Assembly (NCBI GenBank): GCA_031200235.1
Contig: CP133595.1
Span: 806,001-870,000 of the forward strand
Length of the DNA: 64,000 nucleotides
Direction of reading: 5' to 3'
Source: Cuniculiplasma divulgatum
Lineage (GTDB): Archaea > Thermoplasmatota > Thermoplasmata > Thermoplasmatales > Thermoplasmataceae
Shown here: positions 43,959 through 52,695 of the stretch, one piece after another
Numbering within the stretch: position 1 is the first letter of the stretch
How the letters are laid out: each line of letters opens with the position of its first letter
Notes under the pieces: generated by a model
The model's input: only the letters and a program-made list of their open reading frames with translations
Databases searched by the model: none
Told to the model about the DNA's origin: nothing
Made by a program: the position numbers and the translations under genes

Positions 43959-43978
43959 CATAAGTGTATCTTTCTCAC

Positions 43979-45286
43979 ATGAATGAAAAAATAAAAATTT
44001 TAGGTGCAATAATAGTGACATCAGTCATGTTATTGCTCGCATTTACTGGAATTATCACACACATCCAATCAAGAAAAGATGTTAATGAACCACAAGCGGA
44101 AGCAAATTTTGTTGATATTGCGAAATATCAGCATCAAAATAACGGAATTATGCTAAACAGATCCGAAATAAATGATCTCTACCATTTTGTTCTCTATAAC
44201 TATCTTCATTATGGAATCTCTTCGAATGAACTAAGCGAATTGCAATTCGAGGCAGATTCAAATTTTATAAACTGGTATTTAGGCAACTACAGCCAAATCC
44301 CCTCCAATTATAGGGGAATAACAACACAAAATGCCAGCGTAATTCTTCCTATGTGGGAAAATGAAAGCTCTAATGCAATGGAGGACGTTCAGGCAGTTGC
44401 AAATTATGAAGTAAGCCAGTTCACAATACAAAACCAGATAAATACCTCTTATGTCGTAAACAACCACCTTGGCCATCTGGTTTCCAACAAGACAACCGTA
44501 TATGACAACCAAAGTGCCAATCTTCTAACATACAGATACACAAACGGCAAGAAATCATTGGTATATGGATTAATAGATCAGAACGGGACAATTAAACCAG
44601 TAGATCCATATATCAGGCTAAACGCGTTCACAATTCATTGGGGATGGGGCGGTTTGATATCTGGAAAAAGCTACAATATTTACTTCACATTCACAAACCT
44701 TAAAAATGCATACAACTTCAAACAGTTCCTGGTATCCTCACTCACAGTTAAAAGCTGGGTTCAGGCTTTGTTCGTTATAGTTGGAGAGGCTGCAGCAGCT
44801 ACTGCTTTAGGCACCGTCATTGGTGTTGAAATTGGTAAATTAAAGGGAGCTATCGTTGGGGCAATAGTCGGAGGAATTGCTTCTATTGCCTTTTCAATCT
44901 ATGACATTCTTTCTGGTGCAGGTGATCCAGGAACAATGGCTGCAAATATCAATGCTATTTTCCTAAGTCAGGAACTTCATTTTGGAACAGGCTCTGACTT
45001 TCAGTTTGAGCTCGTGGATACATTGAATGCATGGAATTGGGGGCTTACTCCGGAATTCTCGTGGTGGGGATATGAATATCCGACAGGGTCCTCTCCTGTA
45101 CTTACCCAGGTGTTTAGGAGCATTGGGGTAAAATCCAGTGCAGAAGGGAATTTCGAGTCGATGTACAATTCCCTGGTCAATCATTATAATTACGGAGTTA
45201 ACCAGGAACACGCCTTTGATGGACCAGGTAGTTGGGCATCATTTGAGAAGAAGTTACTCTCAGCAGGTGTGATACCTGCCCTCTAA
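43979..45286 (+). CDS. Secreted or membrane-anchored protein with glycine-rich hydrophobic segment
   Basis: 435 residues from ATG 43979. Residues ~5-27 form a signal or anchor helix (ILGAIIVTSVMLLLAF). The next 240 residues are polar with many N-x-S/T sites. A long hydrophobic, Gly/Ala-rich region follows (VIVGEAAAATALGTVIGVEI, then GAIVGAIVGGIASIAF), resembling glycine-zipper segments of pore-forming peptides. The C-terminal 100 residues are rich in Trp, Phe and Tyr. No homologous family is recognised. It is 15 bases upstream of a small multi-helix membrane protein, an arrangement seen with secreted toxins and immunity proteins; that reading is inference. AT-rich. Confidence 0.55.
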   Translation: MNEKIKILGAIIVTSVMLLLAFTGIITHIQSRKDVNEPQAEANFVDIAKYQHQNNGIMLNRSEINDLYHFVLYNYLHYGISSNELSELQFEADSNFINWYLGNYSQIPSNYRGITTQNASVILPMWENESSNAMEDVQAVANYEVSQFTIQNQINTSYVVNNHLGHLVSNKTTVYDNQSANLLTYRYTNGKKSLVYGLIDQNGTIKPVDPYIRLNAFTIHWGWGGLISGKSYNIYFTFTNLKNAYNFKQFLVSSLTVKSWVQALFVIVGEAAAATALGTVIGVEIGKLKGAIVGAIVGGIASIAFSIYDILSGAGDPGTMAANINAIFLSQELHFGTGSDFQFELVDTLNAWNWGLTPEFSWWGYEYPTGSSPVLTQVFRSIGVKSSAEGNFESMYNSLVNHYNYGVNQEHAFDGPGSWASFEKKLLSAGVIPAL

Positions 45287-45301
45287 GGTTGTGAAAGAAC
45301 A

Positions 45302-45718
45302 ATGTTTCCTATAGTTTTTCTATACAGTTTGCAAGGTACATTCTTCGCCTTTGTGCTTATGATCATTTTCATATTCTTCTTGCATTACTGCAAGCGTACG
45401 CTAGAGTTAAACAGAAGGCAGTTCCTCGCATCTATGATAGTCCCTGCGCTCATAACTCTTGCCATAGATGGTGCATTAACTGGTTATATGTTGCTTATAT
45501 GGAAGATTGGAGCTTATCCATCATCCATTATAGATATTCTTGAATTTGTATCATATGCAGCATTTATTATGCTTTATATGGTCAAACTACTTAGAACTGG
45601 CCACAAAAATATAATTCGCTTGTATGGGATAAATCCATACCAATTTAGTGAAAAACGTCTAAATGAAATGAAGGCAGAGATCAAGAGAAGAAGAGCCCTT
45701 GAACTAGAGAAAAAGTAA
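45302..45718 (+). CDS. Small multi-pass membrane protein (possible immunity partner)
   Basis: 138 residues with three or four membrane helices in the first 100 residues (FFAFVLMIIFIFFL, MIVPALITLAIDGALTGYMLLIW, AAFIMLYMVKLL), then a basic helical tail (EKRLNEMKAEIKRRRALE). It follows the secreted glycine-rich protein by 15 bases and is likely cotranscribed. Its layout recalls that of the 143-residue protein at 46267. Function unknown. Confidence 0.6.
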   Translation: MFPIVFLYSLQGTFFAFVLMIIFIFFLHYCKRTLELNRRQFLASMIVPALITLAIDGALTGYMLLIWKIGAYPSSIIDILEFVSYAAFIMLYMVKLLRTGHKNIIRLYGINPYQFSEKRLNEMKAEIKRRRALELEKK

Positions 45719-46061
45719 GCCGATCCTGATCGAGGTTATGCAGCGAAAAGGCCCTCAACAAATCTGTAAAATGTGGTGCGCACTATGAGCTCTCAATTTT
45801 TTTGAAATTGTCTTAACTTTTCAAATCTCTTGAACTCTTATAGGACAATATGGTCTCCAATTAGGGGACCTAACCAATATACCCTACGTATTTTCCATTT
45901 TCTCACTTCCTCTTAGAGACTCTGAGTCTTCAATATATAGTAGCGTCAAAAAACCCTGAAGCACTTGACAAGCTTACGAAGATTCTGAATAACCAGGGCG
46001 GCTGAGTTTACTTTTATTCATTGACTTTAATATTTATGATTGATCACAAGCACCAAAAGGC
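45719..46061. other. Intergenic region in accessory block
   Basis: 343 bases, AT-rich. A short frame around 45960-46005 reads KNPEALDKLTKILNNQGG before a stop, which could be debris of a coding gene. A TATA-like patch near 46025-46037 (actttaatatttatg) precedes the next gene. Confidence 0.4.
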
Positions 46062-46262
46062 GTGATAAATACAACACACCCAAAGTTTTTAGGTGTTACT
46101 TTTATGGCTTTACTGATGATATTGCCTGCCTTTTCAGGGGCTGCACAGAACTTCATAACTCTCTTCAATAATGTCAAGGACGTATATGGGATAAATAGTG
46201 AAAAGTACTTGGCTAACCCCCCACAGTGGGCAAATCTAGCACTCGATTTCGGGGCAATGTGA
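46062..46262 (+). CDS. Short secreted peptide candidate
   Basis: 66 residues from GTG 46062, or 52 from ATG 46104. TATA spacing favours 46062. A hydrophobic signal-like helix (MALLMILPAFSGAA) is followed by a polar 30-residue tail ending WANLALDFGAM. The gene ends 4 bases before a membrane-protein gene, echoing the secreted-protein/membrane-protein order just upstream. No family recognised. Confidence 0.45.
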   Translation: MINTTHPKFLGVTFMALLMILPAFSGAAQNFITLFNNVKDVYGINSEKYLANPPQWANLALDFGAM

Positions 46263-46266
46263 TTGA

Positions 46267-46698
46267 ATGAACATATTAACGTATGTGTTTGTAGCAATGA
46301 CCATAGCCTGTTATATCGTTTTCTTAATTTATGCTTTGGCGGATGACAGAAGTGGAAAATATATAATAAAGGCTGTTACAATTCCAACTTTGGTTTCGTT
46401 AGTTTCTTTGGGAGTATCATTAACTGCGTTATACTTAACCAGACCATCTCTGTCTAACATCATAGGATGGTCTCCCCCAGTAATATCCATTTTAGTGTTT
46501 TTCCTTGGTGGATATCTTTGGTTGTCTCTTTCTATTTTGTCGATTCAAAAGCTGACATTTCCAATTTTCCAGAGCAAATATGGTCTTACGAAATCTGATT
46601 TGAGGGATTTTGCTTCAATGAATATTTTCAATAAAGAGAAAAAACTGGAAAAATGGCGAGATAACAATTCACCGAGTTCATTTGACATCAAAAAGTGA
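46267..46698 (+). CDS. Small multi-pass membrane protein
   Basis: 143 residues, four membrane helices (YVFVAMTIACYIVFLIYAL, TIPTLVSLVSLGVSLTALYL, VISILVFFLGGYLWLSLSIL) and a charged C-terminal tail (FNKEKKLEKWRDNN). It is coupled to the short secreted peptide gene 4 bases upstream. Similar in shape to the 138-residue protein at 45302, with a YG-x-(6-9) segment before the basic tail in both. Function unknown. Confidence 0.58.
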   Translation: MNILTYVFVAMTIACYIVFLIYALADDRSGKYIIKAVTIPTLVSLVSLGVSLTALYLTRPSLSNIIGWSPPVISILVFFLGGYLWLSLSILSIQKLTFPIFQSKYGLTKSDLRDFASMNIFNKEKKLEKWRDNNSPSSFDIKK

Positions 46699-46709
46699 TC
46701 CTATCAATA

Positions 46710-46734
46710 AACTTCAGAGGTTGCTTTTAACTGG
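46710..46734. repeat. Imperfect direct repeat bounding accessory block, right copy
   Basis: Near copy of 43051-43076: aacttcagaggttgctttta then actgg. It lies between the last membrane-protein gene and the decayed transposase. Confidence 0.45.
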
Positions 46735-46871
46735 ACCCTTTGATATCCCATTTGTGTTGTCAGTGATTCTCCTGAACTCCGTCAGTTTTCTTATAATGTT
46801 CTATAGTTTTGCGTTTTGGTAAGATTTATTCATGTGTCTGGCAGTGTCATATCTTGATTGGGATCCCCATG

Positions 46872-47841
46872 TTGATTACTCCCGACATCCTCAGCGAACT
46901 TCTTGCTGAATTCAGGGTCTTTTTGACAAGAGGCAGTTCAGGCAGTTCTCAAGATACCTCACATCCTCATAGGTATCACCAACCCGTTCAGTGGCACACC
47001 TGAACGGCATATTCATGGAACATACCAATCAGTCCAACCTGAACAGGTTCCTGAGGAATATCCCTGTACTGGAGATATTCAGGAAGTCTGTCAGCATGAT
47101 CAACCGTTATTCATCAGATTCCGTACTGGTCATTGACGACACAATTCTTGAAAGAAATGGCAGGCATATTGAGAGGGCATCATGGGTATTTGATCACACA
47201 AAGAGAAAATCAGTATGGGGAATGCAGTATGTCACTGCTGCCATATCTGGAAGGGAGGGGATATTTCCCCTGAACCTGGACCTCAAGGCAAAGAATGGGC
47301 TGTCCAAGATAGCCATGCAGATGGCTGTCATAAAGAGATCAATCACAGCAGGGATGAAAGAATGTGGGAAAAGTTCTTTGTCACCAACAGGATTGACTGG
47401 AAGCCGAAAAAGGTGATAGATCTGTATCTCAAAAGATGAGACATGGAGGTTATTCACAGGGAACTGAAGCAGGACTGCCTAAGTCATCTCTACCAGAGGA
47501 CGCATGAAAGCTTGCTTGGTACGGCAAAGCTGAGTACCCTGGGTAAGCTGCTTCTGGAAATCTCTGCCATACGTTCCATGGATGCCCATCTTAAAATCGG
47601 GAAAGGTACACCCGGCATGAGATTCAGGTCAATGGTACTTTGGATTCTGGTTGATCTGTTCAGGGCCATGGAAAAAGGGTGGAAAAGAGTTTCTGGAAGC
47701 ATTGCTCGCATCCATGGGGAATCCATACAGGTCAACAATGGGTTTACTGAGAGGTCAAATTGCAAAACTATAGAAAGGTACTGGAATTTTGCATTACATA
47801 ATGTTAATACGTTATTATTGAATAGTCATAATCAGAAATGA
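46872..47841 (+). pseudogene. Decayed DDE transposase (IS701/IS4-like)
   Basis: Fragments in several frames line up into one transposase. The N-terminal part (from ~46872) breaks at stops; 46991-47300 reads FMEHTNQSNLNRFL and VLVIDDTILERNG with the first Asp; 47300-47439 in another frame reads FFVTNRIDWKPKKVIDLYLKR, followed by TGA where TGG (Trp) is expected, and then DMEVIHRELKQDCLS with the Glu in the same frame to 47841. At least one frame change and two stops show it is dead. The family label is tentative. Confidence 0.75.
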
Positions 47842-48293
47842 CATCAGATCAGAAATATTCACTTGAGAAACTGGCAGAATCCGAAGAGGAACTTGCCAGG
47901 ATCTATTCAGACCTTGAGAGCAGGGCCTCACTGGATAACATAAAGATGTTTCTCAGCACCTTTGCAAAGGGTCATGAAAATATAGCAACTTACCTTGAAG
48001 AAAGCAGGGTTAAGAAAAGCGATATCAGGCAGAAGACCCGCAGATACAGGAACATACACGCCACAGACCACCTTTCCAGGAATGAAGAGCTGGATCTTGG
48101 CAACCTTCAGAGCGTACTCCTGTTCATATCAAAAACTGAATCGGATTCCCTTCGGAAATACGAAAGAGTAGCTGGAAAAATAAAAGAAACCGGAAGAGCA
48201 AACCTGCTGGAAACTGTCAGATCGGAGAAATCGGCCATGGTAGCCAAGGCTGACAGGCTGTACTTTGATTTTATAGAATCTCGCGTTTCCTGA
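47838..48293 (+). CDS. Ferritin-like helical protein
   Basis: 151 residues, all helical. The first half (ESEEELARIYSDLESRA, then FLSTFAKGHENIATYLEE) and second half (LLFISKTESDSLRKYERVAG, then LETVRSEKSAMVAKADRLY) repeat a rubrerythrin-like pattern, but the E-x-x-H metal motifs are incomplete. Iron binding is therefore doubtful. It begins 4 bases inside the end of the decayed transposase, with its TATA-like gttattatt (47811-47819) inside the remnant. It precedes dtdA by 12 bases. Confidence 0.6.
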   Translation: MTSDQKYSLEKLAESEEELARIYSDLESRASLDNIKMFLSTFAKGHENIATYLEESRVKKSDIRQKTRRYRNIHATDHLSRNEELDLGNLQSVLLFISKTESDSLRKYERVAGKIKETGRANLLETVRSEKSAMVAKADRLYFDFIESRVS

Positions 48294-48305
48294 TCACTGA
48301 TTGAA

Positions 48306-49100
48306 ATGCATCTCATAATAGGATCGAAGGATGACCAGGCCAGCGTAGCAATGTCCCAGAGGCTCCTGGACACTGTTGATTTCCGGCCATTTGATGGACA
48401 GGACGGTGTGCTGAAGCACGGAGATTTCCTGTTCAGCTACATACAGAAGAGGCATCTGTACATGGATAATCTTGATGCCGGCCTGAATGGGCTCTCACAG
48501 GCAATTGATGTGGTAATATTCCTTTCACGGCATTCCTCGGCTGCCGATATTAAGAGCCTTACGGTGCATCCCACGGGAAATTTCAGCGAGGCTAAACTTG
48601 GTGGAATTGTGGGCAGGCTTTCGCCAACGGCACCGGCAGATATGACTTCTGCCCTGCTGGAGATGCACAGCACATACAGGGGTGATGAGTTTAAGGTGAC
48701 CTATGAGGCCACCCATCACGGGCCAGCCCTTGACATGCCCCACTTTTACATGGAAATAGGAACAACAGAAGCCCAGTGGAACAACCCAGAGGCTCAGGAC
48801 ACCATAATCAGAGGTATTTTCGCCCCCAGGAGGAACTTTAACGGGTCCTTTGTTGGCATCGGTGGCGGCCACTATATGCCCAAAATAACGGAATATTCCG
48901 TTGAGAATACGGTTGCCATGGGCCACATGATCTCAAAGCATGCCCTGGAGAACATAAGCCAGGACCTCATAAGACAGAGCGTTGAGAAAACGCCTGGCTG
49001 CCGCGGATTCATCATGGATCGCAAGGGCACAAAGTCCCAGGCGAGGGAAACTGTGCTATCCGTTGCGGATTCTCTTGGCCTGGAGGTAATAAGAATTTAA
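48306..49100 (+). CDS. dtdA: D-aminoacyl-tRNA deacylase (archaeal DTD2/GEK1 type)
   Basis: 264 residues. The family's pattern is clear: MHLIIGSKDDQASVAMSQRL, VVIFLSRHSSAADIKSLTVHPTGN, YEATHHGPALDMPHFYMEIG, and FVGIGGGHYMPKITE. It frees tRNA mischarged with D-amino acids, protecting translation. It follows the ferritin-like gene by 12 bases and precedes, with its own gap of 185 bases, an operon that may handle D-amino acids. Confidence 0.95.
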   Translation: MHLIIGSKDDQASVAMSQRLLDTVDFRPFDGQDGVLKHGDFLFSYIQKRHLYMDNLDAGLNGLSQAIDVVIFLSRHSSAADIKSLTVHPTGNFSEAKLGGIVGRLSPTAPADMTSALLEMHSTYRGDEFKVTYEATHHGPALDMPHFYMEIGTTEAQWNNPEAQDTIIRGIFAPRRNFNGSFVGIGGGHYMPKITEYSVENTVAMGHMISKHALENISQDLIRQSVEKTPGCRGFIMDRKGTKSQARETVLSVADSLGLEVIRI

Positions 49101-49248
49101 CTGTGCATTTTTTGACTATGCCGCACTTGCTATAAAAGTTATTGTATATAAATTATATGATTTAAGTGGACACCGGGAAATTCAGATTCCGCCACGAACA
49201 TTTTGATTAAAATGTCATGCAATATGTTTATATAGTTCAATTTTCTAA

Positions 49249-49274
49249 CAGGACTCAATCAGGCATATGTCCTG
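49249..49274. repeat. Inverted repeat at promoter of PLP-enzyme operon
   Basis: CAGGAC and GTCCTG separated by 14 bases, just downstream of a TATA-like tttatatag (49227-49235). The position at the expected transcription start fits an operator; an RNA hairpin in the short leader is the alternative. Confidence 0.4.
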
Positions 49275-49285
49275 AGTGAATAGAG

Positions 49286-50251
49286 ATGGAAGGAATAGAA
49301 GAGGACGAACCTCCTGGAAAAACACCTTTTTTTAGAGCTAGAAACCTTGAACACGCCCTCAAACTTAAGAACCTTTACATAAAGTTTGAAGGGGCGGGAA
49401 TAACAGGAACCCAGAAAGACCGTATCTCAAAGCTGCATGTCCTTAAGGCCAGGGAGAAGGGTTATGATACCATTTCACTGGCTACATGCGGAAATTACGG
49501 CGCATCAATCTCTTATTTTGCCAATCTCTACGGAATGAAGTCCGTGGTGGCTGTACCGGAATATTACTCCGGAGACAGGAATGACGAGATAAGGGGAAAT
49601 GGTGCCGAAATACTTGAGGTCCCGGCCAAGTACGAGGATCTTGTGGAATTCATGAGAGACAAATCCAGCAGCGAGGCATGGTATGATTCCAGCCCTGGAT
49701 CCGTGAATTCTGAGATAGATATGGAAGGATATGAGACCATAGCCTATGAGATAGTCTCACAGCTGGGCCGATCACCCGGTTACGTTTCAGTCCCGCTGGG
49801 GAATGGCACAACCCTGGCAGGCATATTTTCCGGCTTCGAGAAAATGCAGAGGAGAGGCGTCATCAGGAAGATTCCCAGATTCATTGGCTCCAGCACCCCG
49901 AACGGCAACCCAATTGTTGCTTCGTGGAAAAGGAAGGACCACACGCTCATGGAGCTTGATCCATCCATAATCAGGGAGACCAAGGCCTCAGAACCACTCG
50001 TGGCATACAGATCATACGATGGGCAGAAAGCACTCAATGCACTGTACAGGAGCAACGGAATGGCAACCTACGTTTCGGATGACGAGATGTACCGTTACAG
50101 CACGCTCATAGAGCATTTTGAGATGCTGTCTGTGCTACCGGCGTCTGCATCCTCCCTTGCGGCAGTGGATCATGTAATAAGCAGGAAATCCGAACCCAAA
50201 GACATAGTTGTGGTACTTACGGGGAGAAACAAGACATGGACAACGCAGTAG
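49286..50251 (+). CDS. Threonine synthase-like PLP enzyme (fold type II)
   Basis: 321 residues, shorter than true threonine synthases. Lys44 in ITGTQKDRIS is the PLP-binding lysine; ATCGNYGASISYFANLYG binds the substrate; VPLGNGTTLAGI is the phosphate cup. The substrate could be an O-phospho- or O-acetyl-amino acid, or a racemase-like reaction as in serine/aspartate racemases of this fold. First gene of a three-gene operon overlapping the DUF1611 gene by 16 bases. Confidence 0.82.
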   Translation: MEGIEEDEPPGKTPFFRARNLEHALKLKNLYIKFEGAGITGTQKDRISKLHVLKAREKGYDTISLATCGNYGASISYFANLYGMKSVVAVPEYYSGDRNDEIRGNGAEILEVPAKYEDLVEFMRDKSSSEAWYDSSPGSVNSEIDMEGYETIAYEIVSQLGRSPGYVSVPLGNGTTLAGIFSGFEKMQRRGVIRKIPRFIGSSTPNGNPIVASWKRKDHTLMELDPSIIRETKASEPLVAYRSYDGQKALNALYRSNGMATYVSDDEMYRYSTLIEHFEMLSVLPASASSLAAVDHVISRKSEPKDIVVVLTGRNKTWTTQ

Positions 50252-51267
50252 TACTTGCAGAAGGCGTTTTTGGCACAACCTATGGAAAGACCGCAAACGG
50301 CCTGGTAAGATATACAAGACGATTCAGGGTTACATCCGTCATAGATTCAACGAAGTACGGACAGGACGCAGGCGCAGTCCTGACCGGTGTGCCCAACAAC
50401 ATACCCATCATAAGCAGTGTCAGTGAGGGTATCAGGCTTGGTGCGGATACTCTTGTTGTGGGTATCGCCACTGATGGCGGATACATTCCTCCTGAATACC
50501 GGCATTTCATAACTGACGCGCTTTCCTCGGGCCTGAATGTTGTTAGCGGACTGCATGAATTCATAAGCGATGATCCTGAGTTTGCTGCAGCTGCCGCAAA
50601 GAAGGGATGCAGGATAACAGATGTGAGGAAGATGTTCAGGGACATGAAGCCGCCATATACGGGTCGTGTGAGGGAAATTGGCGCCCGCAGAATCGCTGTC
50701 CTTGGGACTGACAGTGCCATAGGAAAGAGAACAACCGCAGTTATACTGACAAACACCCTGAAGCAGAAAGGGATAGCCGCATCCATGGTGGGAACAGGCC
50801 AGACAGCCTGGATGCAGGGATTCGACCACACAGTTGTCATAGATTCCATGATAAACGACTTCATTCCTGGCGGGCTGGAGAAAGTTGCAGTTGAGGCATG
50901 GGAACAGGAACATCCGGATGTGATGTTCATCGAGGGACAGGGATCAGTCCTGCATCCGGCCTATCCAGGCAGCTTTGAGATCATTGGTGCATTGAAGCCC
51001 GACGGGATAATCCTGCAGCATGCACCCAGGAGACTTGTATTTGACGGGTTCCCAGAATATCCCATTCCGGACCTTGAGAAATACATAAGGATACTGGAGA
51101 TGCTGTCTGACAGGAAAGTTATTGCCATATCAATAAACAGGGAAAATATGAACCATAACGAGGTGGCTGAAGAGATAATGAAACTTGAGGCAAGATTCGG
51201 CATACCTGTCTTTGATCCGCTCAATTCACAACCACAGAAGCTTATTGAGGCAGTTGATTACCCGTAG
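50236..51267 (+). CDS. DUF1611 family P-loop protein (DgcN-like)
   Basis: 343 residues. The N-terminal domain (1-145) contains YGKTANGLVRYTRRF and LVVGIATDGGYIPPEYR; the C-terminal P-loop domain has VLGTDSAIGKRTTAV (155-169) and VMFIEGQGSVLHPAYPGS. The family includes DgcN, which acylates D-glutamate in a bacterial D-glutamate pathway together with an epimerase (DgcA). It overlaps the PLP gene by 16 bases and touches the PP-loop gene, so the three form one operon. The substrate here is not known. Confidence 0.85.
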   Translation: MDNAVVLAEGVFGTTYGKTANGLVRYTRRFRVTSVIDSTKYGQDAGAVLTGVPNNIPIISSVSEGIRLGADTLVVGIATDGGYIPPEYRHFITDALSSGLNVVSGLHEFISDDPEFAAAAAKKGCRITDVRKMFRDMKPPYTGRVREIGARRIAVLGTDSAIGKRTTAVILTNTLKQKGIAASMVGTGQTAWMQGFDHTVVIDSMINDFIPGGLEKVAVEAWEQEHPDVMFIEGQGSVLHPAYPGSFEIIGALKPDGIILQHAPRRLVFDGFPEYPIPDLEKYIRILEMLSDRKVIAISINRENMNHNEVAEEIMKLEARFGIPVFDPLNSQPQKLIEAVDYP

Positions 51268-52695
51268 ATGTCCTATCTCCAGAAAATATCCGAATTCCAG
51301 AACATTACCGTCACCCCGACCTCCTATGACGACCACAGAATAGAAGGCGACATCAGTCTTGAGCGGGAAACAGATACCCTGAAATTTCATCTCATATTCT
51401 CCTACTCGGATCGAATAGAGGCGGACCAGAATCTGGCAGGGCTCATTCTTGCAATGCCGGCCATCAACTTCACTCTTTTCTCAAAGAAACTCACCCTTAA
51501 TTTTCCGGCGTCAGAATCCGATGTTGCTGCCATTTCAGAGTTTGTCCGGATCAATAACCGCGAGGTCTTCATCAACAAGCTTGCAAGGAGAAGATACGAG
51601 TTCTTCAGGCAGGAGTATGTCCCACGGGATGAGGACATAACTGAGGAAAACTCCAATGGAAATACACTGGTCTCCGCTACATCCCAGTATGTGGATACCC
51701 CCAGAAAGATTCAGGGAGGCAGTAATGCCGTTCTTTCCTCAGGCGGCAAGGAAAGCCTGCTCTCCTACGGCATGCTGAAGGAAATTGATCCGGACACTCA
51801 TGCTTTCTATTTCAATGAATCAGGCGGACACTGGCTAACAGCAAAGACTGCCTATGATTATTACAGCGCAGAGTTTTCAAATGTTCACAAGGTCTGGTCA
51901 AATGTGGACAGGTTCTACCGCTACGTGCTCAGGAACATGAGGATACTGGATCAGCGCGTCATGAATATGAAGACTGACACCTACCCTGTTCAGCTGTTCA
52001 TTTTCCCCGTATACGTGATGTCAATGATCCCTGTGGCCATTGAACACGGCATAAGGGGTGCAGTACTTGGAGATGAATTCGATGATCCTTCCGATATGCA
52101 GCCTTTCCACGGAATCAGGCACTACTACGGCATATATGACCAGACACTGGATTTCAACAGGTACATGAGCGGATATCTTCATTCCAAGGGTATTGACTTC
52201 ACTGTATGGAGCGCTGTCTACCCCATAACAGGAGGAGTGGTTGAGAATATACTCATAAAGAGATATCCAGACCTGTTCAGGCTTCAGAGATCATGCCATT
52301 CCTGCAGGAGCGTGAATGGCAAGATTGTTCCCTGCGGAAAGTGCTCAAAGTGCCTGGGCATACTCATGTTCATTCTTTCCGCTGGTGGGGATCCCCACCA
52401 GATCCTGTATTCAACAGAATCAATTGAGAATTTAAAGGAAAACGTTTCCAGGGAAAGGATGAGGCTGGACACTGACGAGCTCAATTACATGAAGGCGAAA
52501 CTGGGCTTCATTGAGGCAGACGACATGGAGAGGCTACAGCACGTCTCGGGAATGCATCTCCTGCCTGATGAGCATCAGCTCTTCCAGCACGTGCCGGACT
52601 CCTACAGGGACGGGATCATGAGGATAATAAGCCAGTATGCGCCACTTTCATACTCTTATACAGGCGGGGCATGGCACCAATCAGAAAAACAGTGA
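51268..52695 (+). CDS. PP-loop ATP pyrophosphatase-like protein with Cys cluster (MurL-like?)
   Basis: 475 residues starting directly after the DUF1611 stop. The N-terminal 145 residues are beta-rich. AVLSSGGKESLLSYG (154-168) is a PP-loop, binding ATP and releasing pyrophosphate. CHSCRSVNGKIVPCGKCSKC near 345-365 looks like a metal or Fe-S site. MurL, which adenylates and epimerises the terminal glutamate of a cell-wall precursor, has a similar PP-loop in a protein of similar size; the comparison is from memory and tentative. Thermoplasmatales lack peptidoglycan, so the target would differ. It overlaps tsr3 tail to tail by 15 bases. Confidence 0.65.
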   Translation: MSYLQKISEFQNITVTPTSYDDHRIEGDISLERETDTLKFHLIFSYSDRIEADQNLAGLILAMPAINFTLFSKKLTLNFPASESDVAAISEFVRINNREVFINKLARRRYEFFRQEYVPRDEDITEENSNGNTLVSATSQYVDTPRKIQGGSNAVLSSGGKESLLSYGMLKEIDPDTHAFYFNESGGHWLTAKTAYDYYSAEFSNVHKVWSNVDRFYRYVLRNMRILDQRVMNMKTDTYPVQLFIFPVYVMSMIPVAIEHGIRGAVLGDEFDDPSDMQPFHGIRHYYGIYDQTLDFNRYMSGYLHSKGIDFTVWSAVYPITGGVVENILIKRYPDLFRLQRSCHSCRSVNGKIVPCGKCSKCLGILMFILSAGGDPHQILYSTESIENLKENVSRERMRLDTDELNYMKAKLGFIEADDMERLQHVSGMHLLPDEHQLFQHVPDSYRDGIMRIISQYAPLSYSYTGGAWHQSEKQ

